Origin: CAZQKW01 sp964594075 | Lineage (GTDB): Bacteria; Desulfobacterota; WTBG01; CAIYCZ01 | DNA length: 44,697 nt | NCBI GenBank assembly: GCA_964594075.1 | Contig: CAZQKW010000031.1 | Coordinates: 1-44,697 of the forward strand | Reading direction: 5' to 3' | Part shown: positions 25,522-33,638 of the stretch, piece after piece | Layout: every line of letters starts with the position of its first letter | How positions within the stretch are numbered: the first letter of the stretch is position 1 | The notes under the pieces: model-generated | The model's input: the letters and a program-made list of their open reading frames with translations, nothing else | Databases searched by the model: none | What the model was told of the DNA's origin: nothing | Program-made: the position numbers and the translations under genes

Positions 25522-27063
25522 TCAAAACCCCAGCTTCCCCGGATTCATGATATTATTAGGATCAAGAATCTCCTTGATCATTTTTGCCGTCTGATACTGC
25601 ACCGCATTGCGCGAGTTAACCATTTCCGCCCATCTGCCATAGGCTCTGGTGAAAACTGCCCCGAGCGCATACATCCGCTCACTAGCTGCCGCGTGAAGTT
25701 TTTTTATGCGGCTGCATTCTCGAGCATCAGCAGGATTATAAAATATATTAAACTCGAGGTGTGCGGCCCGTCCATTTTCAATCGGCTGCAGATACACGCC
25801 CAGATCAGTCACCGGATAATCATGGCTGACTGCAACCTGCTGCATTTCTTTTAGACACTGCGCAGCCCGGTCCATGGTGGTAATAAAGAAAATATCTGCG
25901 CTCGCGCCCTTATAGCACTCTTTCCAGTACACCTCCTTATCCCAGCACCGGTCAAGGTGACTGGCAAAGAAGGCTGCAGCCTGCGGCACGGTTGAAAATG
26001 AACGCTGCGGCTGTACCCCGACCTCCTGGGCTGCGGCATAAAAATCCGCCTCCTGATACGCTATCCGCTCATCAGGGAATCGTTTTAATCCGGCGATACA
26101 GAAGACCTGTATGAACTCGGGAAGTTTCTGTTTCAGTGCGATGTAATCATCCGGCATTTTTTCCGCAAGCATAATGGCCATGTTCACCTTATTAAGTATG
26201 AAGCACTCATAACCAAGCCATCGCCGCTGCACGTTATAGGTAAAGGTGATGAGATCAGCAATGGTGTGTCCAGGAGTAAAATAGATTTTTTGCTTTGTCG
26301 GCAGGGGTTCTGCCATGATGTTTGCCCAGGTGACTATGCCGAGCGTTCCCTGGCTTCTGGTATAGAGCCGGTTCCAGTCAAACCCCGGGCCCCAGGGCCC
26401 TACCATGTCGGTATTGATCGCCTCCGGCGGCCCGCTTGAGGCGGATCCGGTTCTAAATATTTCGCTGTTCGGCATGACGATTTCCGCTGTATAGATCGGT
26501 TCGCTGTAGTTAAATTCCGGAATTATCATGGGGTGCGCTTCAAAATGCGCGGTGAGCACCGACTGGTCTTTGCGTGGCAACAGCGGCAGCAGCGCGCGAA
26601 GCCCTTCTTTTTTAAGCGCATGCTGCAGTTCGTCAAACGTGACACCCGGCTCAATGCGCACCGCACGATTGCGATGATCAATCTTCAGGATTTTTTTCCA
26701 GCCCGAAAGATCCACAACTATGCCGCCCATACGCGGAATGGCGCACCCGTAACTGTGGTTTCCCGAGCTTACTGGTATAATGGGCAAAAGTTCTTCGTTT
26801 GCCAGCTTGACTAATCTGCAGACTTCCTCTGTCGTGCGCGGGAATACCACGCATGTCGGCTTTGCCGGCGTCTCAAAACTTCGGTCGCAGGAATATTTTT
26901 TGAGCAATTCCTCGTCGTCCCTGACATTTTCAGCGCCAACGATTTCACCGAGACTTTTTTTTAGCCTCTCTTTAACGTCCTTCCGTTCCTTCACGACCTC
27001 GCGGTAAGGTTTGCTGTCAAGGGGTTTGATATAATCAACCTTGGCGGGGATCTGTGCTGGCAT
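25522..27063 (-). CDS. FAD-linked oxidase resembling 4-cresol dehydrogenase flavoprotein (copy 2)
   Basis: A 513-aa flavoprotein of the vanillyl-alcohol-oxidase family. CVVFPRTTEEVCRLVKLAN, SSGNHSYGCAIP and LSGWKKILKIDHRNRAVRIEPGV (about 75-150) are FAD-binding blocks; RLYTRSQGTLGIVTWANIMAEPLP matches the region FTQxNYGICTKMG of p-cresol methylhydroxylase; the tail is EILDPNNIMNPGKLGF. Relatives hydroxylate or oxidise para-alkylphenols using water as oxygen source, passing electrons to a c-type cytochrome. ATG 27063 with AAAGGAGA is preferred over TTG 27069. The presence of a heme-c protein in the same cluster fits this relation, but the substrate is not known. Confidence 0.82.
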   Translation of the reverse strand: MPAQIPAKVDYIKPLDSKPYREVVKERKDVKERLKKSLGEIVGAENVRDDEELLKKYSCDRSFETPAKPTCVVFPRTTEEVCRLVKLANEELLPIIPVSSGNHSYGCAIPRMGGIVVDLSGWKKILKIDHRNRAVRIEPGVTFDELQHALKKEGLRALLPLLPRKDQSVLTAHFEAHPMIIPEFNYSEPIYTAEIVMPNSEIFRTGSASSGPPEAINTDMVGPWGPGFDWNRLYTRSQGTLGIVTWANIMAEPLPTKQKIYFTPGHTIADLITFTYNVQRRWLGYECFILNKVNMAIMLAEKMPDDYIALKQKLPEFIQVFCIAGLKRFPDERIAYQEADFYAAAQEVGVQPQRSFSTVPQAAAFFASHLDRCWDKEVYWKECYKGASADIFFITTMDRAAQCLKEMQQVAVSHDYPVTDLGVYLQPIENGRAAHLEFNIFYNPADARECSRIKKLHAAASERMYALGAVFTRAYGRWAEMVNSRNAVQYQTAKMIKEILDPNNIMNPGKLGF

Positions 27064-27201
27064 TGGCAATCTCCTTTAATCTACAATTTAACGCACAACC
27101 GAGAAAAAAAATTGATTGATCGCAACCGGAACGCAGAAACTAACAAAAAATATTTTTGTGGTTTTCCAAGGTCCGGATTTTATATTCTCAGTCCCGCTGT
27201 T

Positions 27202-28761
27202 TCATCCCGGCGGTTGCGGGGGTAGCGGATAATCAGGATTTGAGGTTAACCGCGGGTCAAGATGTTTTTTTATTTTCAGTACCAGTTCATGGTAATTGCA
27301 GCGGTGCGGTCCGGCAATATAGTTCATGGGGCCCAGCGGCCAGGTCGGGGACATTTTGCGTTTTACAGCTTCTACGATGGTCTGAACATAGCTGTTGATA
27401 AAAGTGGCGCCTGCCGCCAGGTCATGCTCAAAATAAATAAGCGGCTCCGTCTCTGATATCTGTGCAAGTTGATAGGAATTGAGCCAATCGTTGTGGGTAT
27501 CGTCTTCTATAAAATGCCCTTTTTTCTGGCCTTCTTCAATGAGCGGCCACATATATTCCTCGCTCATCCGGTAACTTTGATCAAGTGAATCAAAGCTAAA
27601 GCCGCCGATAACAAAGAAATCTCCCGCGACTCTGAACAGGCGGTTGGAAAATCCGGTTCTCAAATTTTCGCCCAAGTTATCTTCAGCTATTTGCCAAAGC
27701 TCTGAGTCTTCCCGAATATATTCTCCCCCCAGTTCGGCGACAATGGAGTCGAGCACCTTCTGTTCGTATTCAAGCTGGCGTGGCGAAGAGAACCCGATGA
27801 GAACCACCGACATAATGTTTTTCCACACCTTCTGAAATTGCGCCCAGTGCTTCCAGAAATACTCAACTGAAGGCGAGGCATAGGAGAGAATCATGCTTGC
27901 GGGTTCCTCGTGAACTGCTGCAGCAATTTCCGCATGTCCGATCTCGTACATGGCATCTATCAGCGTCTTTCGCTCGGGAAACTTGATAAGATTCAGTTTG
28001 AACCGGTCTCTGGGAAAGTCTGCGGTGAAGTTTGGATTTTTCCCTTTAACGGGGAATACTGCAGGACCCGGATAGGGAAAAAGTTTAACTGCCATTGCAG
28101 TGACCATTCCGAGCCCGCCGCAGTGCCCTGAATCGCCGCGCAGCAGTCCTTTCAAATTTAATCCGGCACAGTCTCCCCAGAACCAATCGCCGTTGGCATT
28201 GCCCCGTGATCCGATATGCAGCAACTCTCCGTTTGGCAGCACCCAGTCGCACCCCAATACGCCCCGGTTATATCCAAACTTGTGGCCGGTGCCCCCCATT
28301 CCCTGAAACATATTGTTTGCCAGCACTGATACCTGCGCCCCCGCTTCGGCAACCGTAATGGTAAGTCCCCGTTTCATTGCCTCGGATTGCAACTGCGCAT
28401 AGGTGACGTATGGTTCAACAACTGCGAACATATTTTTATGATCAATCTCCAGTATGCGATCCATGCGCTTTGGATCGATAATAATCGTATCAGGCCGGGT
28501 CGGAATTGTGGGCGGAAGCAGATTGGTGCCAACGGGGATGTAATTAAATTTGTAGCGATTGGCAATTTTTATGATTGTTTGCACGTCCTCGGTGCTGCCC
28601 GGGAGCACCACGGCTGCGGGACGGTATCTGCCTGACTGTGCATGGGTACTGTAAACAAGCCACATGTAACTGTAGGCACTGGTTACCCCCGGTTCATCGC
28701 AAACATACTGTGGCCCCAGCGCGTCTTCCAGCGCCTGATATGCGCCTTTTGGCAAGCTCAT
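27202..28761 (-). CDS. FAD-linked oxidase (copy 3)
   Basis: A 519-aa flavoprotein, the first enzyme gene behind the TetR regulator. VVLPGSTEDVQTIIKIANRY, IIIDPKRMDRILEIDHKNMFAVVEPYVTYAQLQ and a glycine-rich GLLRGDSGHCGGLGMVT are the FAD-domain blocks; the substrate domain follows and the tail reads KHLDPRLTSNPDYPLP. GGGAGGA six bases before ATG 28761 sets the start; an extension to 28815 is rejected. It is distinct from copies 1 and 2. The 138-base gap to copy 2 holds no clear promoter. Confidence 0.82.
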   Translation of the reverse strand: MSLPKGAYQALEDALGPQYVCDEPGVTSAYSYMWLVYSTHAQSGRYRPAAVVLPGSTEDVQTIIKIANRYKFNYIPVGTNLLPPTIPTRPDTIIIDPKRMDRILEIDHKNMFAVVEPYVTYAQLQSEAMKRGLTITVAEAGAQVSVLANNMFQGMGGTGHKFGYNRGVLGCDWVLPNGELLHIGSRGNANGDWFWGDCAGLNLKGLLRGDSGHCGGLGMVTAMAVKLFPYPGPAVFPVKGKNPNFTADFPRDRFKLNLIKFPERKTLIDAMYEIGHAEIAAAVHEEPASMILSYASPSVEYFWKHWAQFQKVWKNIMSVVLIGFSSPRQLEYEQKVLDSIVAELGGEYIREDSELWQIAEDNLGENLRTGFSNRLFRVAGDFFVIGGFSFDSLDQSYRMSEEYMWPLIEEGQKKGHFIEDDTHNDWLNSYQLAQISETEPLIYFEHDLAAGATFINSYVQTIVEAVKRKMSPTWPLGPMNYIAGPHRCNYHELVLKIKKHLDPRLTSNPDYPLPPQPPG

Positions 28762-28838
28762 GAAAAGTCCTCCCTTGACAGATGATTGAGCGGCGCAGAC
28801 CGGCCAGCACCGCACACGTTATTATTTTCTAATCGAGA

Positions 28839-29432
28839 CTATGCCTGAATTCCCTCCAGGAGCGTCTCCATATTAAAGACTTCCTGATCAATAAGGTCGA
28901 AATCTACATCTGTTGAGAAATAGGTGAAAAACGTGCCCATAATAAGAAAATACATGACCCGTGCAAGTTTTTCCCCTTGCATTTTTTTGAATCTTCCGGC
29001 AGCTATACCTTCTTCAAGGAGTGCGGTAAATGATTTAACGGTGTTTTTGTAAAAATGGGTCATCCCTTTGCGGATGCCCGGTTCACGGACGCCCATGGAG
29101 AGAAACTCTAAACAGAATTTAAAGAAATCGCTGTTTTCTTTAAGAACGTCGCCCGTTCGTTTAGCCAGCGCCAGCATCCGCTCTGTCGGATCTTTTTTAG
29201 CCTGCATGTAGGTGGTGAGCTGTTCAAAATATTTGTTAACTTTGAAATCAAAAAGTTCCAGAAACAGTTCTTCTTTTGAGGAAAAATGATAATAAATGCC
29301 GCCTTTGCTTATTTTCGCTCTGGCCGCTATGTCGTCAATGCTGGTCAAATAATAGCCGTTCTTATTGAAACAGATAAGCGCTGCTTCAAGAATCTGTTCT
29401 TTTCTGCTCATTCGCGCTTTTTCATTTTTCAT
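28839..29432 (-). CDS. TetR/AcrR-family transcriptional regulator
   Basis: A 197-aa repressor-type protein. The N-terminal helix-turn-helix reads ILEAALICFNKNGYYLTSIDDIAARAKISKGGIYYHFSSKEELF, textbook TetR; the C-terminal domain is all-helical for ligand binding. It lies at the head of the long minus-strand cluster, and its promoter contains a perfect palindrome placed to block RNA polymerase, so it probably represses itself and the cluster until a ligand, presumably the pathway substrate, is bound. The first ATG (29432) has no clear ribosome binding site; MSRKEQ at 29411 is an alternative. Confidence 0.92.
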   Translation of the reverse strand: MKNEKARMSRKEQILEAALICFNKNGYYLTSIDDIAARAKISKGGIYYHFSSKEELFLELFDFKVNKYFEQLTTYMQAKKDPTERMLALAKRTGDVLKENSDFFKFCLEFLSMGVREPGIRKGMTHFYKNTVKSFTALLEEGIAAGRFKKMQGEKLARVMYFLIMGTFFTYFSTDVDFDLIDQEVFNMETLLEGIQA

Positions 29433-29462
29433 CTGGGCACACGTGCTATTCTACTATACTAT

Positions 29463-29476
29463 ACTGACCAGTCAGT
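29463..29476. promoter_or_regulatory. TetR-type operator palindrome
   Basis: ACTGAC-CA-GTCAGT, a perfect inverted repeat with a 2-base centre, of the kind bound by TetR/AcrR regulators. It lies just downstream of the -10 box of the minus-strand promoter and about 30 bases upstream of the TetR start codon. Confidence 0.75.
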
Positions 29477-29479
29477 TTA

Positions 29480-29507
29480 GTTATAATAGGTATGACCCGA
29501 CTGTCAA
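29480..29507 (-). promoter_or_regulatory. Promoter of the tetR gene and probably of the whole cluster
   Basis: On the minus strand TTGACA (29507-29502) and TATAAC (29485-29480) are separated by 16 bases. The palindrome at 29463-29476 follows at once, so bound repressor would cover the transcription start. Confidence 0.7.
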
Positions 29508-29688
29508 GAAAAATTTTTTTCGGAGCCCCTATGACATCTCGTAAAGAAAAGAGCTTCTAACCAAAAAAAATCTGTATATAAATAAATATGGTAAAGTACC
29601 GGAGGGTGCGCGAACACAAAAAACAGACTTATGAGCGCACCCACCGTGTTGACCCGTTTAGGTTACATGATTCAAGGAGGCAATCTCG

Positions 29689-30678
29689 ATGGCGGTTGGT
29701 GTCGGCCTTTTCTCCGGCGGTCTCGATAGCATCCTGTCGGTTTGTGTTCTTAAAGAGCAAAACATCCACATAGAGGCAGTGGCTTTCGTCACCCCGTTTT
29801 TTGGCCCTGAGAATGCGCAACAGGCGGCAAAAATGCTTAATATACCCGTTCATATCGTTGATATAACTACTGTGCACCTGCAGATGCTCGAAAGGCCGCG
29901 GCATGGCTTTGGCAAAGGAATGAATCCCTGTATAGACTGTCATGCCCTTATGTTTAGGGAGGCAGGTAGATTAATGCTGCAGTGGGGGGCCGACTTTCTT
30001 TTTTCTGGAGAAGTGCTGGGAGAGCGGCCTATGTCGCAAAATAAACAATCGCTGAGAATAGTGGCGCGCGATTCAGGGTTTGAAGAATATATTATTCGCC
30101 CCTTGAGTGCACAGCTCCTCCCGATAACGAAACCGGAGCGCGAAGGCAAAGTTGACCGGGAACGGCTTCTGGACATTCAGGGGAGGTCGCGGAAACGCCA
30201 GATGGAACTGGCGCACTATTACGGCATTGCTGCCTTCCCTGAACCTGCGGGCGGCTGCCGGCTGACAGAGCCTAATTTTAGCAGACGTCTGAAAGATCTT
30301 ATGCGACATCATAGAAATTTTTCGGTTCGCGATATTGAACTCTTGAAAATTGGGCGCCACCTGCGTCTCACCGAAACGATCAAGTGTGTGGTGGGAAGAA
30401 ATGAAGCAGACAATGCAAAAATTGTAGAGTTGCGGGAGCCATCAGATATTCTGCTGACCCCGGAAAAAGTCTCCGGCCCAGCACTGCTCATACCGCTTGC
30501 CGCCTCTAACACACCGATAGCTGAGGATGAGCTGCAGCGCGCCGCTTCAATTTGCGCCCGGTATTGCAAAAAACAGGCAGGGTCTCCCGTAGAAATTACT
30601 GTGTATATTAATCAGAAGACGCATAAAATTATAGCGCTACCTTGCAGTGATCACGAGACAGCACAACTCATGATTTAA
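29689..30678 (+). CDS. PP-loop ATPase (MnmA/ThiI-like tRNA thiolation family)
   Basis: A 329-aa cytoplasmic protein. The PP-loop SGGLDSIL (about 9-16) binds ATP for adenylation; CIDCH (about 83-87) and the region following resemble MnmA-like proteins; a C-terminal domain of about 120 residues is not obviously catalytic. Such proteins are often annotated as tRNA thiouridylate modification enzymes; the true reaction is unknown. AGGAGG precedes ATG 29689. It is divergent from the tetR cluster. Nearby selD raises the possibility of a role in sulfur or selenium transfer to RNA, but this is inference. Confidence 0.75.
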   Translation: MAVGVGLFSGGLDSILSVCVLKEQNIHIEAVAFVTPFFGPENAQQAAKMLNIPVHIVDITTVHLQMLERPRHGFGKGMNPCIDCHALMFREAGRLMLQWGADFLFSGEVLGERPMSQNKQSLRIVARDSGFEEYIIRPLSAQLLPITKPEREGKVDRERLLDIQGRSRKRQMELAHYYGIAAFPEPAGGCRLTEPNFSRRLKDLMRHHRNFSVRDIELLKIGRHLRLTETIKCVVGRNEADNAKIVELREPSDILLTPEKVSGPALLIPLAASNTPIAEDELQRAASICARYCKKQAGSPVEITVYINQKTHKIIALPCSDHETAQLMI

Positions 30679-30737
30679 AATTTTACCCGTGTGTGCCGTA
30701 AAAAATCTGCCTGGTAAGCAGTAATACAGCGGAGGGA

Positions 30738-30855
30738 ATGACATATCAATTATCATTGCTGGATGCGCCGCACTGTGCACGAGTAACATTACCAACCGGT
30801 TGTTGAAAAAATAACCGGCCATCCGTCTGTGGTGGACGAGGCGGTCACAGGATGA
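30738..30855 (+). pseudogene. Small frameshifted ORF downstream of the PP-loop gene
   Basis: GGAGGG precedes an ATG at 30738 that encodes 22 residues ending PTGC before a TGA (30804-30806). If one T near 30802 is removed, the frame continues as VEKITGHPSVVDEAVTG to a stop at 30855, giving a plausible peptide of about 38 aa. The post-TGA residues in the original frame look random. I read this as a one-base slip in a small gene; the family is not recognised. Low certainty. Confidence 0.3.
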
Positions 30856-30920
30856 ATAATTAGAACTCTCTCAGGTATAGAAATTCAGCCATCATTCTCA
30901 ACTACAGGAAAGGAGTTAGT

Positions 30921-31120
30921 TTGAAACGCGGTAAAGCCTATCTGGTTTTCTGGGAAATGATATTATTGCTCGCGTCAGTGCTGGTATTAGAAGTTTTTGG
31001 CTGTTCCTTGACGGATTTCAATATATGAGCAGCACCCGGGGGCTTGCGATATCGCTGATCATGGGCGTTCTCCTCTGTCTCGGCGCATTCACAGCCCTGC
31101 ACAAATCGCCCGGCCGATAA
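30921..31120 (+). pseudogene. Small two-helix membrane protein gene with a one-base frameshift
   Basis: AGGAG precedes a TTG start. The first frame reads KRGKAYLVFWEMILLLASVLV; then, with one base missing near 30984-30990, the second frame continues as IRSFWLFLDGFQYMSSTRG followed by LAISLIMGVLLCLGAFTALHK to a TAA at 31120. The restored product would be about 66 aa with two membrane helices joined by an aromatic linker. Both halves are clearly protein-like. The total length is 200 bases, one short of a multiple of three, consistent with a single deletion or a sequencing error. Confidence 0.5.
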
Positions 31121-31247
31121 GAAATCATACGCAGAGTTTATTGTGTTTGCGCAGCGTCCACAAACATTCTGTCGGCTACGCGTGCCTTTTTTATCTTTTG
31201 AAGGCTCGCAGTAAAACACTGAGGCGATGCTTTTTCTGCAATCTTTT

Positions 31248-32294
31248 TTATAGAATTATAACTTTTCCGTGTGGCATCTCCTCAACCCTGCCGACGACAA
31301 ATCCCTCCACTCCTGCCTGCGCAAACTTGCTAAGCAGAACATCTTGGTTGTTTTCCGAAACAGAAAAAAACAGTCCTCCTGATGTCTGCGGATCATAAAA
31401 CACATCCCGCAACTCATCGCTGATAGGCTGCCGATATTCCACAAATGGTTCATAATAGGTGCGATTGGCATGGCAGCCTCCCGGAACAAGCCCGATGCGT
31501 GCATATGCTACGGCTTCGGGAAATACCGGAATTGACGACGCGTGCACATAGATTGCACAATTTCCCGCCCGCGCAACCTCGCACGCATGCCCGATCAGAC
31601 CAAATCCGGTAATATCGGTGCACGCATGAATATCCATGTCCTGAATGATTTCCGCTGCCTTTCGGTTAAGCGTAGTCATGCTGTCAACCATCCTAATTAC
31701 CGCCTCATTACGTGCAACGTTTCCTTTTAACGCAGTCGCTATGATACCGGTGCCGAGCGGCTTTGTGAGAATAAGCACATCGCCCGGCTGAGCTCCCCGT
31801 TTGGTTAAGATCTTTTTCGGGTGTATCAGACCTGTTATTGCCATACCGTATTTCAACTCCTGATCCTCTACGCTATGCCCGCCCACAAGCGCGACATTGG
31901 CCTCTGCAAGCTTATTCAGTCCGCCGCGAAGAATGTCTTTCAGGATACTAATGTCCAATTTTCCGAGCGGAAATCCCACTATGTTCATCGCTGTGATAGG
32001 TCTCCCGCCCATAGCATATATATCGCTTAAAGCGTTGGCTGCTGCGATCTGGCCGAAGATAAATGGATCGTCGATTATGGGCGTAAAAAAATCAACCGTC
32101 TGCACCAGGGCAGTATCATCAGAAATCTGGTACACGCCCGCGTCATCCGGGCTTTCAAGCCCCACAAGCAGATGCGGATTTTTCACCAGCGGCAATCCGC
32201 AGAGTATATTGTCCAGGGCCCCTGGACCCAGCTTTGACGCTCACCCGGCCTTGGAGGAAAAATGTGTCAGTTGAATTTTGTCTTTTTCAGTCAT
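31248..32294 (-). CDS. selD: Selenide, water dikinase (selenophosphate synthetase), selenoprotein form
   Basis: A 348-aa enzyme that makes selenophosphate from selenide and ATP, the selenium donor for selenocysteine and selenouridine. The true start is ATG 32294; the reading passes an in-frame TGA at 32243-32241, codon 18, in the context KAG-Sec-ASKLGPGAL, exactly where other SelD proteins have the catalytic Cys or Sec. The remaining sequence is typical: ALVQTVDFFTPIIDDPF, AANALSDIYAMGG, GGHSVEDQELKYG and TDITGFGLIGHACE. A gene finder that treats TGA as stop would begin at 32195 and lose the active site. The hairpin after the TGA is listed separately. This implies that SelA, SelB and SelC exist elsewhere in the genome. 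Confidence 0.95.
32211..32227 (-). promoter_or_regulatory. SECIS-like hairpin for selenocysteine insertion in selD
   Basis: GTCCAGG-GGC-CCTGGAC on the minus strand: a perfect 7-base stem with a G-rich 3-base loop, beginning 13 bases after the TGA codon. Bacterial SECIS elements sit directly downstream of the UGA inside the coding region and carry G in the loop, as here. It would be bound by SelB. Confidence 0.75.
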
Positions 32295-32419
32295 GAGGGT
32301 GTAACGCCTCCTCAATTAAAAACTGTATGCTGCGTAAACTCAATGTACTACATAACGCGCTTATCCCGTTAACGATAAAAAACGGCATCACAATTTATAA
32401 TCGCAGGTGGAATATGACA

Positions 32420-33055
32420 CTATTCCTGACGGCAACGAATTTGATTGCCGTTTTCATCATAACACGTTGCTGACAACTGGATACCGTCATGCCAGTGCGC
32501 TTCTGCTTTCAATATGCCGGACTCATAATACCATTTATATATGCCGTGCTGTCTTCCGTCTTGCCAGCTTCCTTCAGCCATGAGCGTGCCATTCTCGAAA
32601 TACCATCGACATATACCATCCAATCTGCCGTTTTTCCAGTTCGTTTCAGACTTTAAAGCACCGCTTTCGTAATACCATTGTGCCGTGCCGTTCTGCGTGC
32701 CATCTTTCCAGCTTGTCACTGACTCTATCTTCCCATTTGGGTAGTATGTAAAGGCTTCGCCATTCCGGGGTGGGGTTATATAGTATCCATGGGCGTATGG
32801 ATAAAATGTTCCATAATAATATGGGAAATAGGGGTAATATCCAAAACCCCGATAGTAATAGCCTCCGCCATAATAATACCCTCTATGCCATGTTTTATGG
32901 CCAGGTCCGCCATGCCAGCCGCGGCTGAAATGTCCACCGTGTCCAATCCCTTTCCCGCCGCGTCCACCACCCCTGCTATAACCGGGATATGCCCCAAGGC
33001 AGAAATAATAAACAATAATCAGGCAAATCAAAAAGATTTTTATTGAAAGTTTCAT
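32420..33055 (-). CDS. Secreted YwqK/MORN-repeat protein with Gly/His/Tyr-rich region
   Basis: A 211-aa protein. A signal peptide (about 1-25) is followed by a low-complexity stretch rich in Gly, His and Tyr (about 27-95) and then four repeats of about 23 residues of the type WYYESGALKSETNWKNGRLDG (about 100-195), the MORN_2/YwqK pattern. Some YwqK-type proteins are annotated as antitoxins, but a secreted form with this head is more likely a surface or matrix protein. There is no partner gene nearby. The His-rich part could bind metals. Confidence 0.75.
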   Translation of the reverse strand: MKLSIKIFLICLIIVYYFCLGAYPGYSRGGGRGGKGIGHGGHFSRGWHGGPGHKTWHRGYYYGGGYYYRGFGYYPYFPYYYGTFYPYAHGYYITPPRNGEAFTYYPNGKIESVTSWKDGTQNGTAQWYYESGALKSETNWKNGRLDGICRWYFENGTLMAEGSWQDGRQHGIYKWYYESGILKAEAHWHDGIQLSATCYDENGNQIRCRQE

Positions 33056-33365
33056 CGGCTCAACTTTTTTTATAATCCTGCGCCTTTTTACAAAAGTTCA
33101 TTTCTCCCGCATAGGCAATCAAATGCTTTTTTATAGTTACCAATGCGCCATGATTAACTATAGCATATTTCGCCGCTTTGCAAAGCAGCTCAAAATCAAC
33201 AGCCGCCGCCGGTTAATGCGGAATATCAAACTATTCACATTTTTGAATGACGTTCCGATAAATATGACACTGGCTCCGGTCGAGGGCCGTATCCCTCTTA
33301 GGTATTCACCCCACTTATTGCCCGGCTTGAGCCACCGGGCTTTTATGATTTTGAATACTATGGCT

Positions 33366-33473
33366 ATGAAAAAAGAATCTTTATGGTATAAAATACTGGA
33401 ATGGATTATTAGTATTACCGTCGTGCTGTTTATAATCTACAAATTATATGAACTAATAAGCTTGAATAACTAA
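33366..33473 (+). CDS. Small single-helix membrane protein (tandem copy 1)
   Basis: A 35-aa micro-protein with a charged head (MKKESLWY) and a hydrophobic helix, KILEWIISITVVLFIIYKLYELI. It aligns without gaps to the next small ORF (KVLQWVVVTITMIFMCYKFFQMV). The paralogy supports both being real. No good ribosome binding site is seen; an upstream frame to 33123 adds residues without recognisable features. A GCCCGG/CCGGGC hairpin with four T follows at 33318-33344, before the start codon. Function unknown. Confidence 0.45.
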   Translation: MKKESLWYKILEWIISITVVLFIIYKLYELISLNN

Positions 33474-33494
33474 TCTGTGTTGAGATGTGGCGCA

Positions 33495-33638
33495 ATGATG
33501 TTCATTAAACAACATATGAGGGATAAAGTATTACAATGGGTTGTTGTTACCATTACCATGATTTTTATGTGCTATAAGTTTTTTCAAATGGTCAATCATA
33601 CCTCTCTGTCTGTTCTTAAAAAATTTCTGCCAGTTTAA
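33495..33638 (+). CDS. Small single-helix membrane protein (tandem copy 2)
   Basis: A 47-aa ORF, too short for usual ORF calling: MMFIKQHMRDKVLQW followed by a hydrophobic helix and a basic tail ending LKKFLPV. The helix is a gapless match to the preceding micro-protein in residue type (K-[IV]-L-[EQ]-W ... YK-[LF]-[YF]-[EQ]). MRDKVLQ at 33516 is an alternative start. Such tandem membrane peptides resemble type I toxin or regulatory peptides, but nothing proves it. Confidence 0.4.
   Translation: MMFIKQHMRDKVLQWVVVTITMIFMCYKFFQMVNHTSLSVLKKFLPV

Noticed and set aside
30804..30806. TGA read as selenocysteine in the small ORF at 30738
   Set aside because: Residues after it look random, and a single-base slip gives a better continuation; kept only as a weak finding.
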